Below, one piece after another: positions 1 through 15,900 of a stretch of DNA of 64,000 bases. Below the pieces are notes generated by a model. That model saw nothing but the letters and a program-made list of their open reading frames with translations, was not told the DNA's origin and ran no database searches. Numbering within the stretch: position 1 is the stretch's first letter; each line of letters starts with the position of its first letter. A program made the position numbers and the translations under genes. Source of the DNA: Torymus aiolomorphi (lineage: Eukaryota; Arthropoda; Insecta; Hymenoptera; Torymidae); contig CM070877.1 in the NCBI GenBank assembly GCA_036365515.1, forward strand, positions 2,346,501 through 2,410,500, in the 5' to 3' direction.

Positions 1-886
1 TCCGGATCAATGAATTAGTTTTTCAAGGTTTTTTTCTGAGAGTAATTTCTAGATTGAGCTGGAATTATAAACTCATAATATATGTACAAAGCGTGGATAA
101 ATCTGAGATTTTGTATTTTTAATTTGTCAAATAAAGTATGCTACGTCATACTATATACTAAAGTATATAGAGTAAGTAGATAAAAGTTCGTTGTGCAACG
201 TTCTTTTCTTTCATGTAAGTTATGTAAAAACGAAAAAATTCAAATAAACGTACTAACTTAAAATATAATATATAGTTGAGATAATAGTTTTGATGGTATA
301 CTTCTTTGGCTCATCGCCACTTATTTAAACAATCGATACGTCTCTAGTCAAATAATACAGAGCTAAATAAAGGTAGCTAAAATATGCATGAATCTATATA
401 TCTGTATTACCGATAGAAATCCCGAGAGAATACATTAATACATAATACAGACTTGGTTTGTGTAATACTGTCTATTTGCTGATCATTTTACTATCAATTA
501 TTAAACTAATAATGAATCCATTTGTATAAATTGTTTTAAAAATTGTGCGAAAAAAAGAAAAAGAAATACACTTATAAAAACCATTCAACTATAAGAAACT
601 GTTTTTAATAAAATATTTCATAATATTATTCCACTTTATTTTCTCATCGTATTTTAAAATAAATCTATCACGTGAAAATATTAAAATTATTCTCACATTT
701 AAAATCATTCCTGTCAATCACTTTGCGCATGTAACAGTAAAGCCTACTTAACTCCAAAACCTTTCCAACAACACAATTAGTCTCTTAAAAACTCGTCCGC
801 GAGTAAAATACCGTTAAATGCACTTGCATACAGGCCGGAACTAATATTCTATTGACACGGCAACTTTGGCGCGCGTCACCTATAAG

Positions 887-891
<5 letters not shown>

Positions 892-964
<73 letters not shown>
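892..964. repeat. (CT)n microsatellite
   Basis: A near-uninterrupted TC dinucleotide run of about 73 bp. On the minus (host transcript) strand it is (GA)n. A second, shorter CT run lies at about 1267-1292. Confidence 0.98.
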
Positions 965-970
<6 letters not shown>

Positions 971-1267
971 CTCTTGCCGAGATTCTGGGCCACCGACGCC
1001 GTCGCCGCCTCTCCTTAATCGAAATTTAATTATTAGAAGTTCATTATATCGGAGTGCGCCGAAATTATCGCGGCTAAAGTGGCAAACTATTCGGCAAGTA
1101 CCGCTCGGCTGAATAGTGATAGCCTTATTAATACGCGTTTTATTGAGCCTCGCGCGCGATATTGAATTCGCCGCGGTAATTTATCAATACTAATCTCGCG
1201 GGCCTAAGCAGCTGCGCGTCCGAGGCTTGGATTTTATATAAATAGACGGGGCGAAGCTATAGCTCGT

Positions 1268-1300
<33 letters not shown>

Positions 1301-4300
1301 TACTTTAAACAGTTTTGAGTAAGTCGACTTTAAAGTTTCGAATCTCCTTTGGGGGGCTGAGCGGAAAACCAATATTCCTTTCGTATTTTTCGAGGCTGCG
1401 GGAGAACGGGCCGCTGGAATTGTATTAATAAACAATAGATGTAGCTATTTATTAGAGAGGATATAATTGGTTATTGATTTTAAAAGAAAGAAATGGATAA
1501 GGAAGGACAGGATCGAACGAGTTTTCTCGTGGAAGAAAGTTTTGGATAAATGGTTTAAGAGTGTATACGTAAATTGCGTGGGATTCGGAAAAACTGAAAA
1601 CCACTGCTAACGTAATTATTTTATAAAATAGAAACAAAGGACACTAGCAGAAATATATATTTACTTAAGAAGCTTACTCAGCAGCAACGTACTTCGAGTT
1701 CTGTTTCCAACTGGAAAAACAATTTATAGTGCTACTTGATAAAGCAAAGTTTACAAACATAAAAAACTTTTCTTATTTCCTGGGTAATTTTATTTCCAGA
1801 CAGTGAAATTTCACTTTAATCTACGATTAAAGTTTAGCGAACTGCGATGATAAGTAAATAACGTACAATTGAATAAAATTGTCTATTTAAAGTATAAATT
1901 TTATAGCGTATTTTTTCATTAAAAAAAGTTATTTTAAAGATACACTTTGCAACTGTTTCTGACAACAAACCGTTATTTGAACCCCTTATATTTTCACAAG
2001 AAAAATCACATTCTAACACATCTTCATATTTCACTGCACAACATATTCATTTAAAAAAATCCAAAGTAAAAGATGTTTCAAACAACGAACGTTTCAAGTC
2101 CATATCCTCTATTAATCTCCATCGAGCTCAAATAATATACGCCAAACACGTATTCCCTCGGGGTTTCTAAACCTACACCATGTTCAGTGTAATCGAACGA
2201 AACAACTGCAAAGTCAAACTCTCTCAACCGCACCGCCACGGACGATTAGAAAAAATTCCCATCAGATTCACCTCCCTCCTGCGGACAAAAGTCGAAGCTC
2301 GCATAGCAAAGCCACCCACATTCGCCCTCGGGTCCGCTTCTCTCTTCGAGCCATTACGCATATACTCCTCTCTCTCCGCCTCTCTCCGCGAAATCGAACA
2401 CGGCGGCGGTCCGGCGCGCGCACACACATACGCACTTTTTTCCTGGCTCGCGTGTCTCTTTGCCTTTGTACCGAGCCTCGCGGCGCCGGCGGCGGCGGAT
2501 CAAAAGAGAGACAATGCGATGAGGCATGCACAAAGAACGGGGCCGCGGAGGCGCGGACTACCAGTGAGAGATGAAAGGAAGGCGGACTGTAAGTTGGTAA
2601 CCATTGATCGGCGCGATTATGGTTTGCAAGCGGTGGTGGACGTTTCTTTGAGGTCGAGTTTGAATTTAGTTTCGCCGTTTTAATGAACGGTAAAAGTAGG
2701 GAGAAGTTGCGCGACCAGAGGTGGGACGGGGTGAAAGTCGATTATGCTCGTTATTGGGAGTTGTCGAGTTTTTTAGGACGGTTGTGTATAGCTGCTGCTG
2801 TGGAGGTGGAGGAGGAGGGGGAAGGGTGAGGTATATTTTAATAGGCGAGGGTCTTGTAGGAATGGCAGTATATAAGTATCGGGAAATTAAATGAATTTTA
2901 CGAACTATCGGAGTTTGAAGGATACTTTGTAGAGACTTTTTTTAAATCTGCAGTGATTGTGAAATTTATGGTGCTTTTTTGTATTTTTAATCAGATATTG
3001 ATTCGGCATTCATCGAATATGTCATCTTGCAACCTAATCCATATTGTATGCACTATTTTTATACTACTTGAATTTTCAAGTAATACAAGTCATTACGTTC
3101 TCGATCATTTATGATTAAAATCAGATTTAATGCTTACACTCACGCTCCCATTGAAAATTAAACATGTACTTATAAACTCGTACGCTAAGAAAAGAATTTC
3201 AAAAGAGACAAACCGTAGAGACGATCGGATACACATAGACACATATACATACACGCAATGGCACTCAAAAAGACACGAGTACGCGAAAGAGCGAGAGAGC
3301 TATAGGAAAGACAAAGAACGAAAGCGAAGGAGACAGAGGCAGCGAGAGACGCAAACTATCCGGATGAAACGTCAACAGACGCGCTGCTGCTGCATGTTTC
3401 ACTTAAACCAAGAGAGACAGCACGAACCCTTTGGCGTTTTCAGCGAGCGAGTCGATTTCGCTTGTTGCTCGCACTATATATACCCACCCCCGCGTCTCGA
3501 TGGACGCGCGACTTTTGATTGGCTGTCCATATCACAACAGCCCGCAGCGTCTCGCCTCTACATATACGCTTACATCCAGTCCGTTCCGTTTGCCCCTATC
3601 CACCTTCGCTCTTATGCATATCATAATATTTCAATTTCTGTTCTCTTCTTTCGCGCTGTTTCCTCCTCCGCGCTCGCATGAATTTCTCGTCGCTTTTTTC
3701 CCCGCTGCCGCTGCTGCTGCTTCGCTGTTTGCTGGCACACTCGCGGGAGGTTGGTTATAATTGAAACGCGATATTTATAATTTATATTTTCCGCGCTATG
3801 GATGTATGGCTTCGGGTAATTACCTGTCATGAAATTCAGCCCGCGATCAAATAAATTATGTGTGGAAATTAAATTTTTTACGATTGGGTGTGAGCGAGAG
3901 AGGGAGAGAGTTGAAATATCAAAGATAATCGAGTTGCCATATGGTTTTTCATGGTTTCGGCGCGGTTAATTAATTCCAGTGGTAGACACACGCACTGCTC
4001 TACATCTCAAATACGATATTTTGAATCTCATATTCTCGGAAACGAACGTGACTCTTCGCCTCTAAGGTATATCAGAGATCGACAAATAACAAATCTGCCA
4101 TCCTGATTTCAATTAAACACAATTACACCCCTCATCTATCATACACGCGTAGTCATTGGAAGCGCGTGAAAATTAAGCCACCCAACCAACGAATTTTGAG
4201 CTCCGTATAGTGTAATGTAGGTTACACGTCCTCGCGACACACTCGCACACATGCAGCCAGGCCCTCTAATTGCGGAAAGACATTAACTCCGTGGCGCACG

Positions 4301-5510
4301 GTGGCGCGAAATTGCAAAATTCTACAATTCCAAAAAGGACGCGCGCGGCCTAAAATAAATAAACAAACGCGAAGCTGCTTCTCTCTCCCCAACCCACTTT
4401 GTTCTATTCTTCGAGAGAGAGCTCGCCCGTTATTTCCCTTTCATTTTCCCTCGCGTAGAGTACGCATACGTGTACGTATAACATACATACGTATACAGAC
4501 ATATGTATATAGGAAGTACGGTACTCTCTCTACGCTAGGATAGGTAGGTAGGTAAGGTACGGTAGGTTCGCCGGCAACACGGCCTGAAGCAGCATGCATA
4601 GTAAATTGGTCGGAATTGGCCACTACAATGGGAAATTGATATCCCCTTAGGAGACGGCCGTAGGATATCGTTTAAAGCATTATCGTTCCCTTTGTGGACG
4701 CTCTGCAGAGAGAGGGAGAGAGAGAGAGATAGAGATGAGTATATATCTCCGTGGCCGCGCGTATCCACACAGGACGAAACACACCGGAGAGGAGAGGGAG
4801 AACGCGAACTACAATGAGAATTCGCCTCGGCGTGTATATATGGGACCAAAGGTAGCTGAAGAACTGCTGCTGATGGTAGGGAAAGTTGGAAATATATAAT
4901 TGTTAAATAAAGCTGAGGGTTTTTTTTTTTTTGAAGTGGTCGTTCTAAAGGGTATAAACAATTTCGAAGAGATACGTTTTATGAATACAGACACGTCGAG
5001 TGCAGATGAAGGATATTCTGTTACGAGTATTGTACATGCATATAGAATCGTATTTCAATAACTTTTTAGCGCGGGCGCCCAGGAAAATGTTTTGAGAGTT
5101 TTCCAAGTAACTCTGTATTCCGTTATATCAATCGATACACGCGCGGTATGCAAAACGGCGTTTGCGTGAACTCCGATATAAAGGAACGACGCAAGAAACA
5201 GAGAGAAAAAAAAGAACACCTAACTTTTAAACTTTTTACAAGCACCATAAGTGATACATATATACACACACGCGTACGTTTCCAAAAATTGATCGACGCT
5301 TCCACGCGAAATAAAAACTCCCGGAGCGAATGTAGCGCTTTATGGTACGCGAAATTAGTGAAATATTGAAAACCTCTAGCTGTGACGGCGCTAGGGTTAC
5401 TCAGCTATATAATATCGAAAGATACATGGATAGATTAATAGTCTTATGAACTATGGATTCCGCGCGATTAGTCAAATAGACTTGATGGGGCGAGCTTCCG
5501 TTTGTGATTC

Positions 5511-5536
5511 CCGTGCGCGCGCGCGCGCGCGCACGG
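5511..5536. repeat. 26-bp perfect palindrome with an alternating GC core
   Basis: CCGTGCGC...GCGCACGG is fully self-complementary around an alternating GC run (5515-5532). Such alternating purine-pyrimidine DNA readily adopts the Z form or extrudes as a cruciform. Confidence 0.95.
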
Positions 5537-7664
5537 CTGACCTGCTTCCAAGACGTTAATCATCATAGACGCGAGGCGGGGAAAAACGCTCGCCACCGCC
5601 GGAGAGATTTATATATAAATTGTATTAGCCGCGGGGGGAACGAGGTCAGTACGGGGCTGCTATGCGTTAGCCGCAGCTTAAGCGCGCTGCCGTATATTGA
5701 CAACAAGTAATAGACGATAACGTATCGATGCGTGATGTCCGCACGCGCGGTTGCTGCCAAAATTCGAGTCGTCAAAGCACCTCGTCTTCCCGAATAATTT
5801 TCTAATTAAAATTCTATCTTTCTACAACAAACGAGGGATTTTCCAATCCGGCGCTATTAGAATGGGCGAGAGCAGCGCCGCGGGTACACCCACGCCGTGA
5901 ATTTTTTAGCCTCTCTTCTCAAAGCCGTCGTTGTCGTCGCGGTAGGCTCCACCGGTCACGTCGTCTTTTCGTCAGCCTCACTTATTACGGTATATACATA
6001 TATCCCCGAATCGAATTCCGGCCCGTGTTCCCCGAGGGACGATCGCAAGCGCCAAGCTACTGTTCTCTCTTTGAGGTGGTGAGCACATCTCGCTCGGTTC
6101 TGCTTTTCTTTTTATTATGTTGTTGAGGGGGAATATTTTGGTGCTGGGGGTGACAATGAATACCGAATGGAGGTGGGGGTCGTTGAAAAATGGATGAAGA
6201 CCGGGACGTAAACACGTTGAAATGAATTTATAGCGATTTAATAATTTCAAACAGAAGCTGTGGGATAATAATAGATGTTTAAAACATTGGTTTCGTTGGT
6301 TATAATTTTTAATACGCTGAAAAACATTAAATCTGAGAGATATAAGAGGTGTGAAATGTAGAGTTAAAAATTAGATGATAAATCGTACACGGGAAATGAA
6401 GCCGATTATATGTCATTTTAATGTAATTTTATTTATTTAACATTACGGATATTAAAATTTTTACTACATTTAATACTGTAACCATACTATTTAATATTAA
6501 ATCCACGAAAGCTCGAACTTTCTCAGCGCCAAAAATGCATCAACAAACCGAAAAACAATGATCCCAAAAACCCCGAAAGCCAATCCCACCGACGCCAGAA
6601 CTCGCTCATCCATCAGCCGGCCATCAAATTCCTCGAGAAATGCTCGTTTGTCCGCAGCGGGAGAGAGAGAGAGAAAAAAAGTCAGCAGCCTCGCGCAATA
6701 ACAACCAACGGCACTTCTCTCTCCCTTTCTCCCACCCACAGACACACACATACATTCACCTATAGCCAGAGAGAGGGAGAGCCGACGAATCGACTCCGGT
6801 GCTCGCGCTTTATCGACTGTGTAAAATCGGAATCGCGATAAGCCAGCCGAGGAAACGGTCAGCTCGTGCGCGCGCGCTTGCGCTCGCAGATAAAAACGGC
6901 GCGATAGAGCAAGTGGAAAAAAGGTGGAGCAGAGCGGCGGCGGCGGCGGCGGGGGCGCGCGCGAAAACGAGGAGATTGAAAGAGCCAGTAGGACTCGCTG
7001 CTCGCTCGCCCGGTCGTCCTTATCGGGCTCGGCCGATCTTCATGTAGGCGATTCATATCGCGCGGCTGTGCGAGAGAGGGAGGGGGAGATCCACCTTGTT
7101 CGTAGGTCAGCGAGCTTGGCGCAACTCTTTCTCTTCGATGGTATATATGTAGAGGGGGTGGGGAATGCAAGTGGCGCGGAAAGGTCCATTAGGCCAAGTT
7201 TGCAAGCGCGCGGGTCAACGAGTATGTATGATAAAATAATGTTATCGCCGAAGTGCGAGGGAGATCGATGTCGGAGTATTCGCGGTGTCGTGATAGCCGT
7301 TCAGGATTGTAATAAATAATATTGATAATATATTCATTTTTACTAACGAGAAGTAGTTGGGTGTGTGTGTGCATGTGTAATGAGATGAGTGAAACTTTAC
7401 GGAAATATATACTGTACGAGGGGAAAGGTAATGTTGTTTCTCAGTTATGAGATGGGAGAAGGGAAACATTTGTTCAGAGACAATGTGGTATTCTTATAAG
7501 ATGGAAAATGGCACAGACTTGTATTTGATCAGGTGGAAGTCGACAAAGGACATGTTTAGTCAGACGTTAATTGGGTTTTAATTTAAAAAGTTATTTTTAG
7601 ACTTTAATAAAAACGTTTGAGAAATGAATGTAATTTGCTTTGTAATTTTAATTTAGTTAAATTA

Positions 7665-7695
7665 AATGTGCCAACATGGCGTCGAATGTGCCAAC

Positions 7696-7704
<9 letters not shown>
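7665..7704 (+). repeat. 20-bp tandem duplication at the ORF1 start
   Basis: The unit at 7665-7684 is repeated exactly at 7685-7704. Each copy contains ATGTG and an in-frame ATGGCG start codon, so the duplication adds ten residues if translation begins at 7666. It could mark the 5' edge of the element, where short tandem duplications are common in LINEs, or be a later slippage event. Confidence 0.85.
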
Positions 7705-9402
<1,698 letters not shown>

Positions 9403-9406
<4 letters not shown>

Positions 9407-12207
9407 TGAATAATCTACTATACAATAAGAATTCTGAAAATTTAATACAGAAAGAAATTGAAATCAGTGATTCTCAGAAACTAAATGAAAATTTAGAATT
9501 AAATTTCGATAATGTTATTATAAAAGAGAGTGAATTTGAAAATGTCAAAGAACTCAATAAAAGTCTCTGCAATAAAATAAATAATAAAATAAAAAATTTG
9601 ATACTATGTATTAACATTAGAAGTTTAAATTCAAATTTTGAAAAACTTGAGGCTTTTATTGAGAGCTTAAATAAAAAACCTATTATTATTATATGTACAG
9701 AAACTTGGAATTTACCTTATCCTCAATATTATAATTTAATGGGATATAATAGCTATTATAATGAAAGTGCCCAAAATGGAATTTATACATAGCTTGCAAA
9801 AATTCTTAAAAGATCAAAAAAATACAAAAAATCACTGCATTATAGGTGATTTTAATATTGATATTTTAGAAGATAATATTACGAAATTTGAATTAAATGA
9901 CAAAATTATTACTCAAGAGTACTTAAATAATTTTCTTGAATATAAATTTACTCCTAGTTACCTAGGTATAACAAGACCGTCGATAGATAACACTAAAGGT
10001 ACATGTATAGATAATTGTTTCGTTAAAAGTAAAAATATAAAAATAGATTCTTATAAGATAAATAATCCTTTCAACGATCATTATCTATTACTTATAAATA
10101 TAAATCAATTAAATACGGAGCAGCCAAAACAGACAGACATATTACAAATAAACTATAGTAGCCTTAAAAATACTGCTAAAAAAGTTGATTGGAACTGTAT
10201 TTTATTGATGCAGGATCCAAATCAAGCAATAAATACTTTAATAGAATTAATACATAATTGTACCAAAGAATCTACTAAAAAAAGAAAAAAAAAAGAAAAA
10301 ATTAGTACCAAGGAAAAAATGGATTACGACAGCAATACTAGTATCTTGTAGTAAAAAAGAAGAGTTATATATGTTATGGAAGAAAAAACCAGACTTCAAA
10401 TATTAAAAAATGAATATCAAAATTACAATAAAATACTTAATAAAGTAATAAAGGAAGTTAAACTCAAATTTGAAGATGAACAAGTAAGGAAAAATAGCGA
10501 CAAACCAAAGCAGTTGTGGAATATTATAAACTCTAAATTAGGAAAAAATAACGTACAAAATAAATCAATTGATTATATATATGACAACAATAAAAAAATT
10601 GAGGATAAAACAGAAATTGCAAATACTATGAATAAATATTATTGTACAATTGGTAATATACTTAGTCAGCAAATTGTAAACTGCGGAAATGATACAGTAA
10701 AATTACCAGATAGAAACAATGAATCAATGTTTTTAAGTCCAACTGATGATTACGAAATATACAAAATAATAAAGGCAATGAAAAAGAAATCGAGTGGAGA
10801 AGACAATATAAATGTTACAACTTTAAAAGTAATTGCAAATTATATAGTAGCACCTCTACAACATATATTTAATATATGTATTGCAGAAGGCATTTGGCCA
10901 GATGAGTTAAAAAAGGCTGAAGTAGTACCCCTACACAAAGGTGGAGATAGAACTTGTAAAAACTATAGACCAATTTCACTTATTTCCAATTTAGCTAAAA
11001 TTTTCGAAAAAATAATTTATACTAGGCTGTTTTCTTTCTTGAATAAATATAACATAATATCGAATAAACAATTCGGCTTTGTAAAAAGAAGGGGACCTAC
11101 TGATGCATTGAACTATATAACTAACATAATTTATGATAATTTGGACAAAAGTAAACCTATAATCACAGCTTTTCTAGATCTAGCAAAGCCTTCGACACGG
11201 TAAATCATAAAATTTTGTTAGACAAGCTAGAAAGATATGGTATAAGAGGTAATTCATTAAAATTGCTGAAAAGCTATCTCTCTGGTAGAAAACAAAGAGT
11301 TAAAATAAATGAAAATAAAAGCAACTACAGAGAAATTTCAATTGGAGTCCCGCAAGGAACAATTCTAAGACTAATACTTTTTGTACTTTATGTAAACGAT
11401 CTACTGAGAGATATGCCAAACGAATCAATAGTGTCCTATGCTGATGACACCCTCAACATTTCAAGTGATGACACGTGGACGACAGCGGGGATCAAAATGA
11501 AACAGTATCTAAATGATGTTTCTGGATGGCTTGCTCTAAATAAGTTATCTTTAAACGTGGATAAAACTGTTTATATAACATATGGTAATTACTGTGATAG
11601 TGTCCCTGACACAATAAATATTAATATAGGTAGTTATACACTTAGAAGAGTAGAATATCACAAATATTTAGGTTTGTTTTTTGACTTCAATATGAAATGG
11701 GACAAACATATTGACTACTTAGTTAAAAAAACTAAATATTTAATATTTATTTTTGCCAAAATTAAAAATATTATGAGAAGAGAATCTTTAATGATGATGT
11801 ATTATGCTTTTTATCATAGTTTAATAAATTACGGTATAATAGCATGGGGAGGAGCATATAATAATAATCTAAACCTCATTCAAAGGGCACAAAACAAAAT
11901 AATAACGATAATTAATAAAAATAGATTTCAGCCAAATGGTGATATACTTACTCCCTCACAATTGTTCAGATTAGAAGCAATAACTTACCATTACAGTAAA
12001 TTAAAGGAAATGTACAAAAATAATAAGAATAATACTAGAAATAAGAGTATTCAATTGCCAAAAAGAAGTAAACGAATAAGTGAGAAAAATAGTTACAATG
12101 TAGCTATAAAAGAATTTAATAAACTAACAAATGATCTCAAGGAATTAACATCTTCCAAAGTGTTCATAAAAAAAAAAATAAAAAAGTTCATAGTGAATAG
12201 TATATAG
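9403..12207 (+). pseudogene. Retrotransposon ORF2: AP-type endonuclease plus reverse transcriptase, frameshifted
   Basis: The endonuclease start is recognisable (INIRSLNSNFEKLEAF, then ICTETW near 9690-9710). After about 9785 the frame changes and roughly the central third of the domain is missing, because the next piece already holds IIGDFNIDIL (9837-9870) and later NDHYLLL. Around 10302-10405, two A-rich runs displace the frame and then restore it. RT motifs follow: VVPLHKGGDR and NYRPISLIS (10922-10984), FGFVKRRGPTDALNYI, FLDLAK at motif A, GVPQGTIL (11347-11370) and the catalytic YADD (11437-11448). One base is lost at about 11187-11190, directly after FLDLAK, so the second half of motif A is out of frame. 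After GTIL the usual Gly-Pro is Arg-Leu. The stop is at 12205-12207. The product cannot be active. Confidence 0.93.
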
Positions 12208-12398
12208 TATATAGCATATTCAATAATTGTTAGTAATTAAGATAATAAATTATATAGTTTATGTGATGATATATTATATAATATTTAGATTATTAAGTTT
12301 TCAAAGTTTATACGGTGGTATTTAAGATCAAATTATAAAATATAGAAATAATTAGATATTCTTGATTTTCTTTTTTTTTTAGTTTTTTTAGTTTTAAG

Positions 12399-12492
12399 GT
12401 AGACTAAGTCTACGACCAGCCTATGTACAAGTAGCTATGTTTACTTCTGTAGGAGTGTTCTAAGGATTTGTAAAGGTGACAAGTTCACCTTT
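12399..12492 (+). other. Two perfect stem-loops in the retrotransposon 3' UTR
   Basis: GTAGACT-A-AGTCTAC (12399-12413) and AAAGGTGA-CAAGT-TCACCTTT (12472-12492) are perfect inverted repeats just before the TTA tail. LINE reverse transcriptases often recognise 3' stem-loops of their own RNA, so these are candidate recognition structures. The function is inferred from position. Confidence 0.6.
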
Positions 12493-12548
12493 AAACCTTT
12501 TGTAACATTATTTTATGGTTAATAAATTTATTATTATTATTATTATTT

Positions 12549-12957
12549 ACAAAGGAGTATTGTTGCCAAAGAGCTAGGATTAATCAGAGAGAATCTTACG
12601 AAGAAATCGTCTATTATACCAATAGCTAAGTTTCCTACGACCAATAATTACCAATAAACTTTGTTACTCGGGAAGACCAAACGAACTGGCGTGCATTTTC
12701 GTGCATTGTTTTCGCGAGGTGCGCGCGCTGCCTAAAGTAAAAGCCGCGCGGGTAAAAACAAGTAAGCGAGGGCACGAGTCGATGTAAAGTGCGTTGTGTA
12801 CTTTGGTAAAGGATGTCTGTCGAGAGGAAAATAGTACACGTGTGCACTCGCTAGAGAGAGAGAGAGGTAGCGAATGAGCGAGCGGGAGAGAGAAAGAGAT
12901 TAAGCAAGAGAGAACTATACATAGAGCGAAAGTAGGAAGTCTGTGAGAGCACGAGTG

Positions 12958-12993
<36 letters not shown>

Positions 12994-15900
12994 TACATGC
13001 TCGGGGGCTGGTTTCAACGAAAGCAAGTGAGCAATTTAGAGCGACACGACTCGACACTTAGCTTGACTTAAGCTTCGTTTAACCCTTTAACAGGCCAAAG
13101 AAACTCAGTAGCGGCGCGCACGCATTAAGTTTATTTGTTGCAAGAGAGAAAGGGAGAGAGGGTTTTTGGAATCGCTGATTGTAGAGTTGAGGTGGGATTA
13201 CCGTGTTTCCGAACGGCTAGTGAAATTAAATTTGTTTTTGAATGATGTGATGGTGGTAAGTTTGAATTCACTTCATTTGTTCAACGCCTTTAGAATGCGC
13301 CAACATCATCGAATCAAAAATAAATCGAACAACAGCTGTTTATTATGACTTTAATACACGAGACGGCAGTGCCTATTAAAATTTTACTTCCAGACACGAA
13401 ATAAGTATATCTCCAGTCCTCTCCGCGACAGACAAATTATACCAATAATCTTCCGCGTCTCCGTTCAAATCAACCTCTCCCAACCCTTCCATCCATCAAT
13501 ACCGAAACAATCAAAATAACCCCCCTCCCTCCTTCATTAAAAGGACCGAGCGACTCGAGAGACTCCCTGACGAATGTCGCGTATTTATAATCCTCTAATT
13601 GCGAGCTACGTCCCCGCGACGCTTACAGGAGCCAAATCGATGACATCTCGGCGACGAATTGCGGCGAGATCGCTCAAGTTCGCCACGCGAGAGCGAACTT
13701 TGCCGTGGCTTCGCTTCGCCCGCACCGCCCGCACGTGTAGTAGTACCGCGTGAAGTCCGGCATAGTGGAAATCCCCGGGTTACGCGGCTGCGGGTGTGAG
13801 TATTTCGGCAGATTTTGCCGGGGTGTTAGCGCGGGTTGAGATGGGGTTGGATGAACAAATAGGAGGTTAGGTGTGTGGAGATGAGTGAATTCGGTAACGT
13901 TTTCCTTATTATAATTAAGGTGAAATGGAACTGCGACTTTGGTATCATCTTGATTTTGATGTATTACTTTGGCGCTTGTCTTACATTTGTTTTAGATTGT
14001 TTTCTTTAGCTAACGAATTTATTTCTAACAAACTTTATCTCGATGTAACACACATAATGTCGTTATATCTAACTCAGAATATTAAATTTTTATTTATCGT
14101 TTTAATGCTTCTATCTTCAACCCACACATTATTACAACCAACAGTTATTTCCAATCAAGCAATACACACCGCAATCAACTTTGTTCTATTCCGAAAACCT
14201 GAGCCAGTGTCTCACCCAGATTCAGTTTTCCCTGCGCCAATAGCCATCCGAAACTCATAAATACTCGAAAAGCTCAATTTTCCCTTATTCAACTCACCGG
14301 GCAAACGTCGAAAATGCCCTATGCACATCTCTCTTGGGCAATATGAATTAATCAATTGCTCAATCTGCACTTCGCATGTTCTTCAGCGATTCCACGAGGA
14401 CGTACCTATTTACTCTCTCTCTCTCTCTCTCACTTCGAACGTCTATTCGCTTCGCGTGCATGCATATATATGTGCCCCAGCGCTACGGCCTCACTCCCTA
14501 CACGTGTCTCTTCCTCATACATATACGCACGAGCCGAGGGCCGTGAAGTTAGCCTGGCGCTGCAGAAAATCACCGGCGAGTCGCTCGGTCTACCGACGGC
14601 GAACACTACTCTCTCTCTCCCTCCCTCTGCATTCGAGGTGACGTAATCGTTATTTTCGATTCCCCCTCGGCAGAAATTCATTGCCGCATCCGAAATTCGT
14701 ACGACTGTACGAGAAGCGGCCCCGCTCGCACACGGCACACACAGAGCGCCACCGCCGAGACTTCCGTAATTGATGACTGCTGAGTTTGTCCCAGCGGCGT
14801 TTGAGGAATCGCCGAGCGGCCGTCCGCCCGCGACAATTGGGCCTCCGTGCGGTGTATATGTGTATAGGAAGCGCTTCTATCTCTCTCTCTGTCTCTGGCT
14901 GTAACCTCTTTTCGCCGTGTGTAAATTTGGACGCGCGCGTGCGAGGGGAGAGGAGATGAGCGAAAATGCGATGGCTATTTGTCCGTCCCTGCCGGTATGT
15001 TTTATTAGGGTTTCTTCAGGAACGCCACCTCCGCATGCCAGATAGAGAGAGAGAGAGAGGGGGGCTTTATTGCCGGAATTATTGGGCGATTCGTTCTAAT
15101 TTGACCCTGCGATGCTTTTATTAAATAATTTCGTGAAAATTTTTCATCCTGGTTATATCTGTTTTTGCTTCGTTATTAGCTTCTTGGCGTGCTATAGTAT
15201 TTTATCATTATATTTTAGGGATGATATTGTAATTGTTAAAATACTTCACATAAGTTTATATTAAAATATTGCATTTTACTTTTAACCGCGAAAACAATTA
15301 TACCTTTACATCGGATTAAATTAAAAGAGAATAACTAGTTATTTAAATTTCATGATATTGTATACACATTTAATTTCCGCACAAAATACAAATTCGAAAT
15401 GAACTTTTAACCAAATAAAAAGCCATTATTTATTTTTACGTAAACGTCATAATAGTACGAGATTTTATAATAATTGAATTGTTTTCAATATATGAATTCA
15501 AAACGGTAATTTAAAAAAATTTCCAAATTGGTATTTTTATTTACATTTACCGTAATATTCAATATTGCTCACTATTTCATCAGCCAAATAGACAATTCTA
15601 TTAAAAAAAAAACATAACAAATCAATTGTTAGTGCTTCGACATCACGATTACTTATTCGTTTTTCAATGTGTTTTTCACTTCTTACAGAAACTATTTCAG
15701 TTGTTTAACTCAATCAGAGCTACAATCCAAAATAATATTTTAATAATTAGGGACAGCGATCTTTCTAAGAAGAAACAGGATAATATTTTTTTGTCCAATC
15801 GTTACTTGTACAATATTAAGACCTTCTACAGAATCAACCAAATAAACAGCGACAACTCAATTGGATAACCCTTAAAAAATGACTAAATAAATCATCCACC

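Larger units (their letters stand above)
1..7664. other. No gene recognised: AT-rich DNA with GC-rich islands
   Basis: Apart from the CT run and GC palindrome listed separately, this stretch holds GC-rich islands at roughly 2100-2850, 3200-3750, 4200-4850, 5450-6100 and 6530-7300, separated by AT-rich DNA. The islands contain CpG, short GA/CT runs and CA/TG runs. The 2180-2683 frame (167 codons) lies in one of them and shows no domain or codon signal. No exon, tRNA or promoter could be supported. The stretch is probably the downstream TIA-1/Rox8 intron or beyond. Confidence 0.6.

Noticed and set aside
2180..2683. 167-codon open frame on the plus strand
   Set aside because: It lies in a GC-rich island where stop codons are rare by chance. 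There is no recognisable domain and no splice or signal context.
13925..14260. 111-codon frame with hydrophobic stretches
   Set aside because: No signal-peptide logic, no domain, and AT-rich composition-driven residues.
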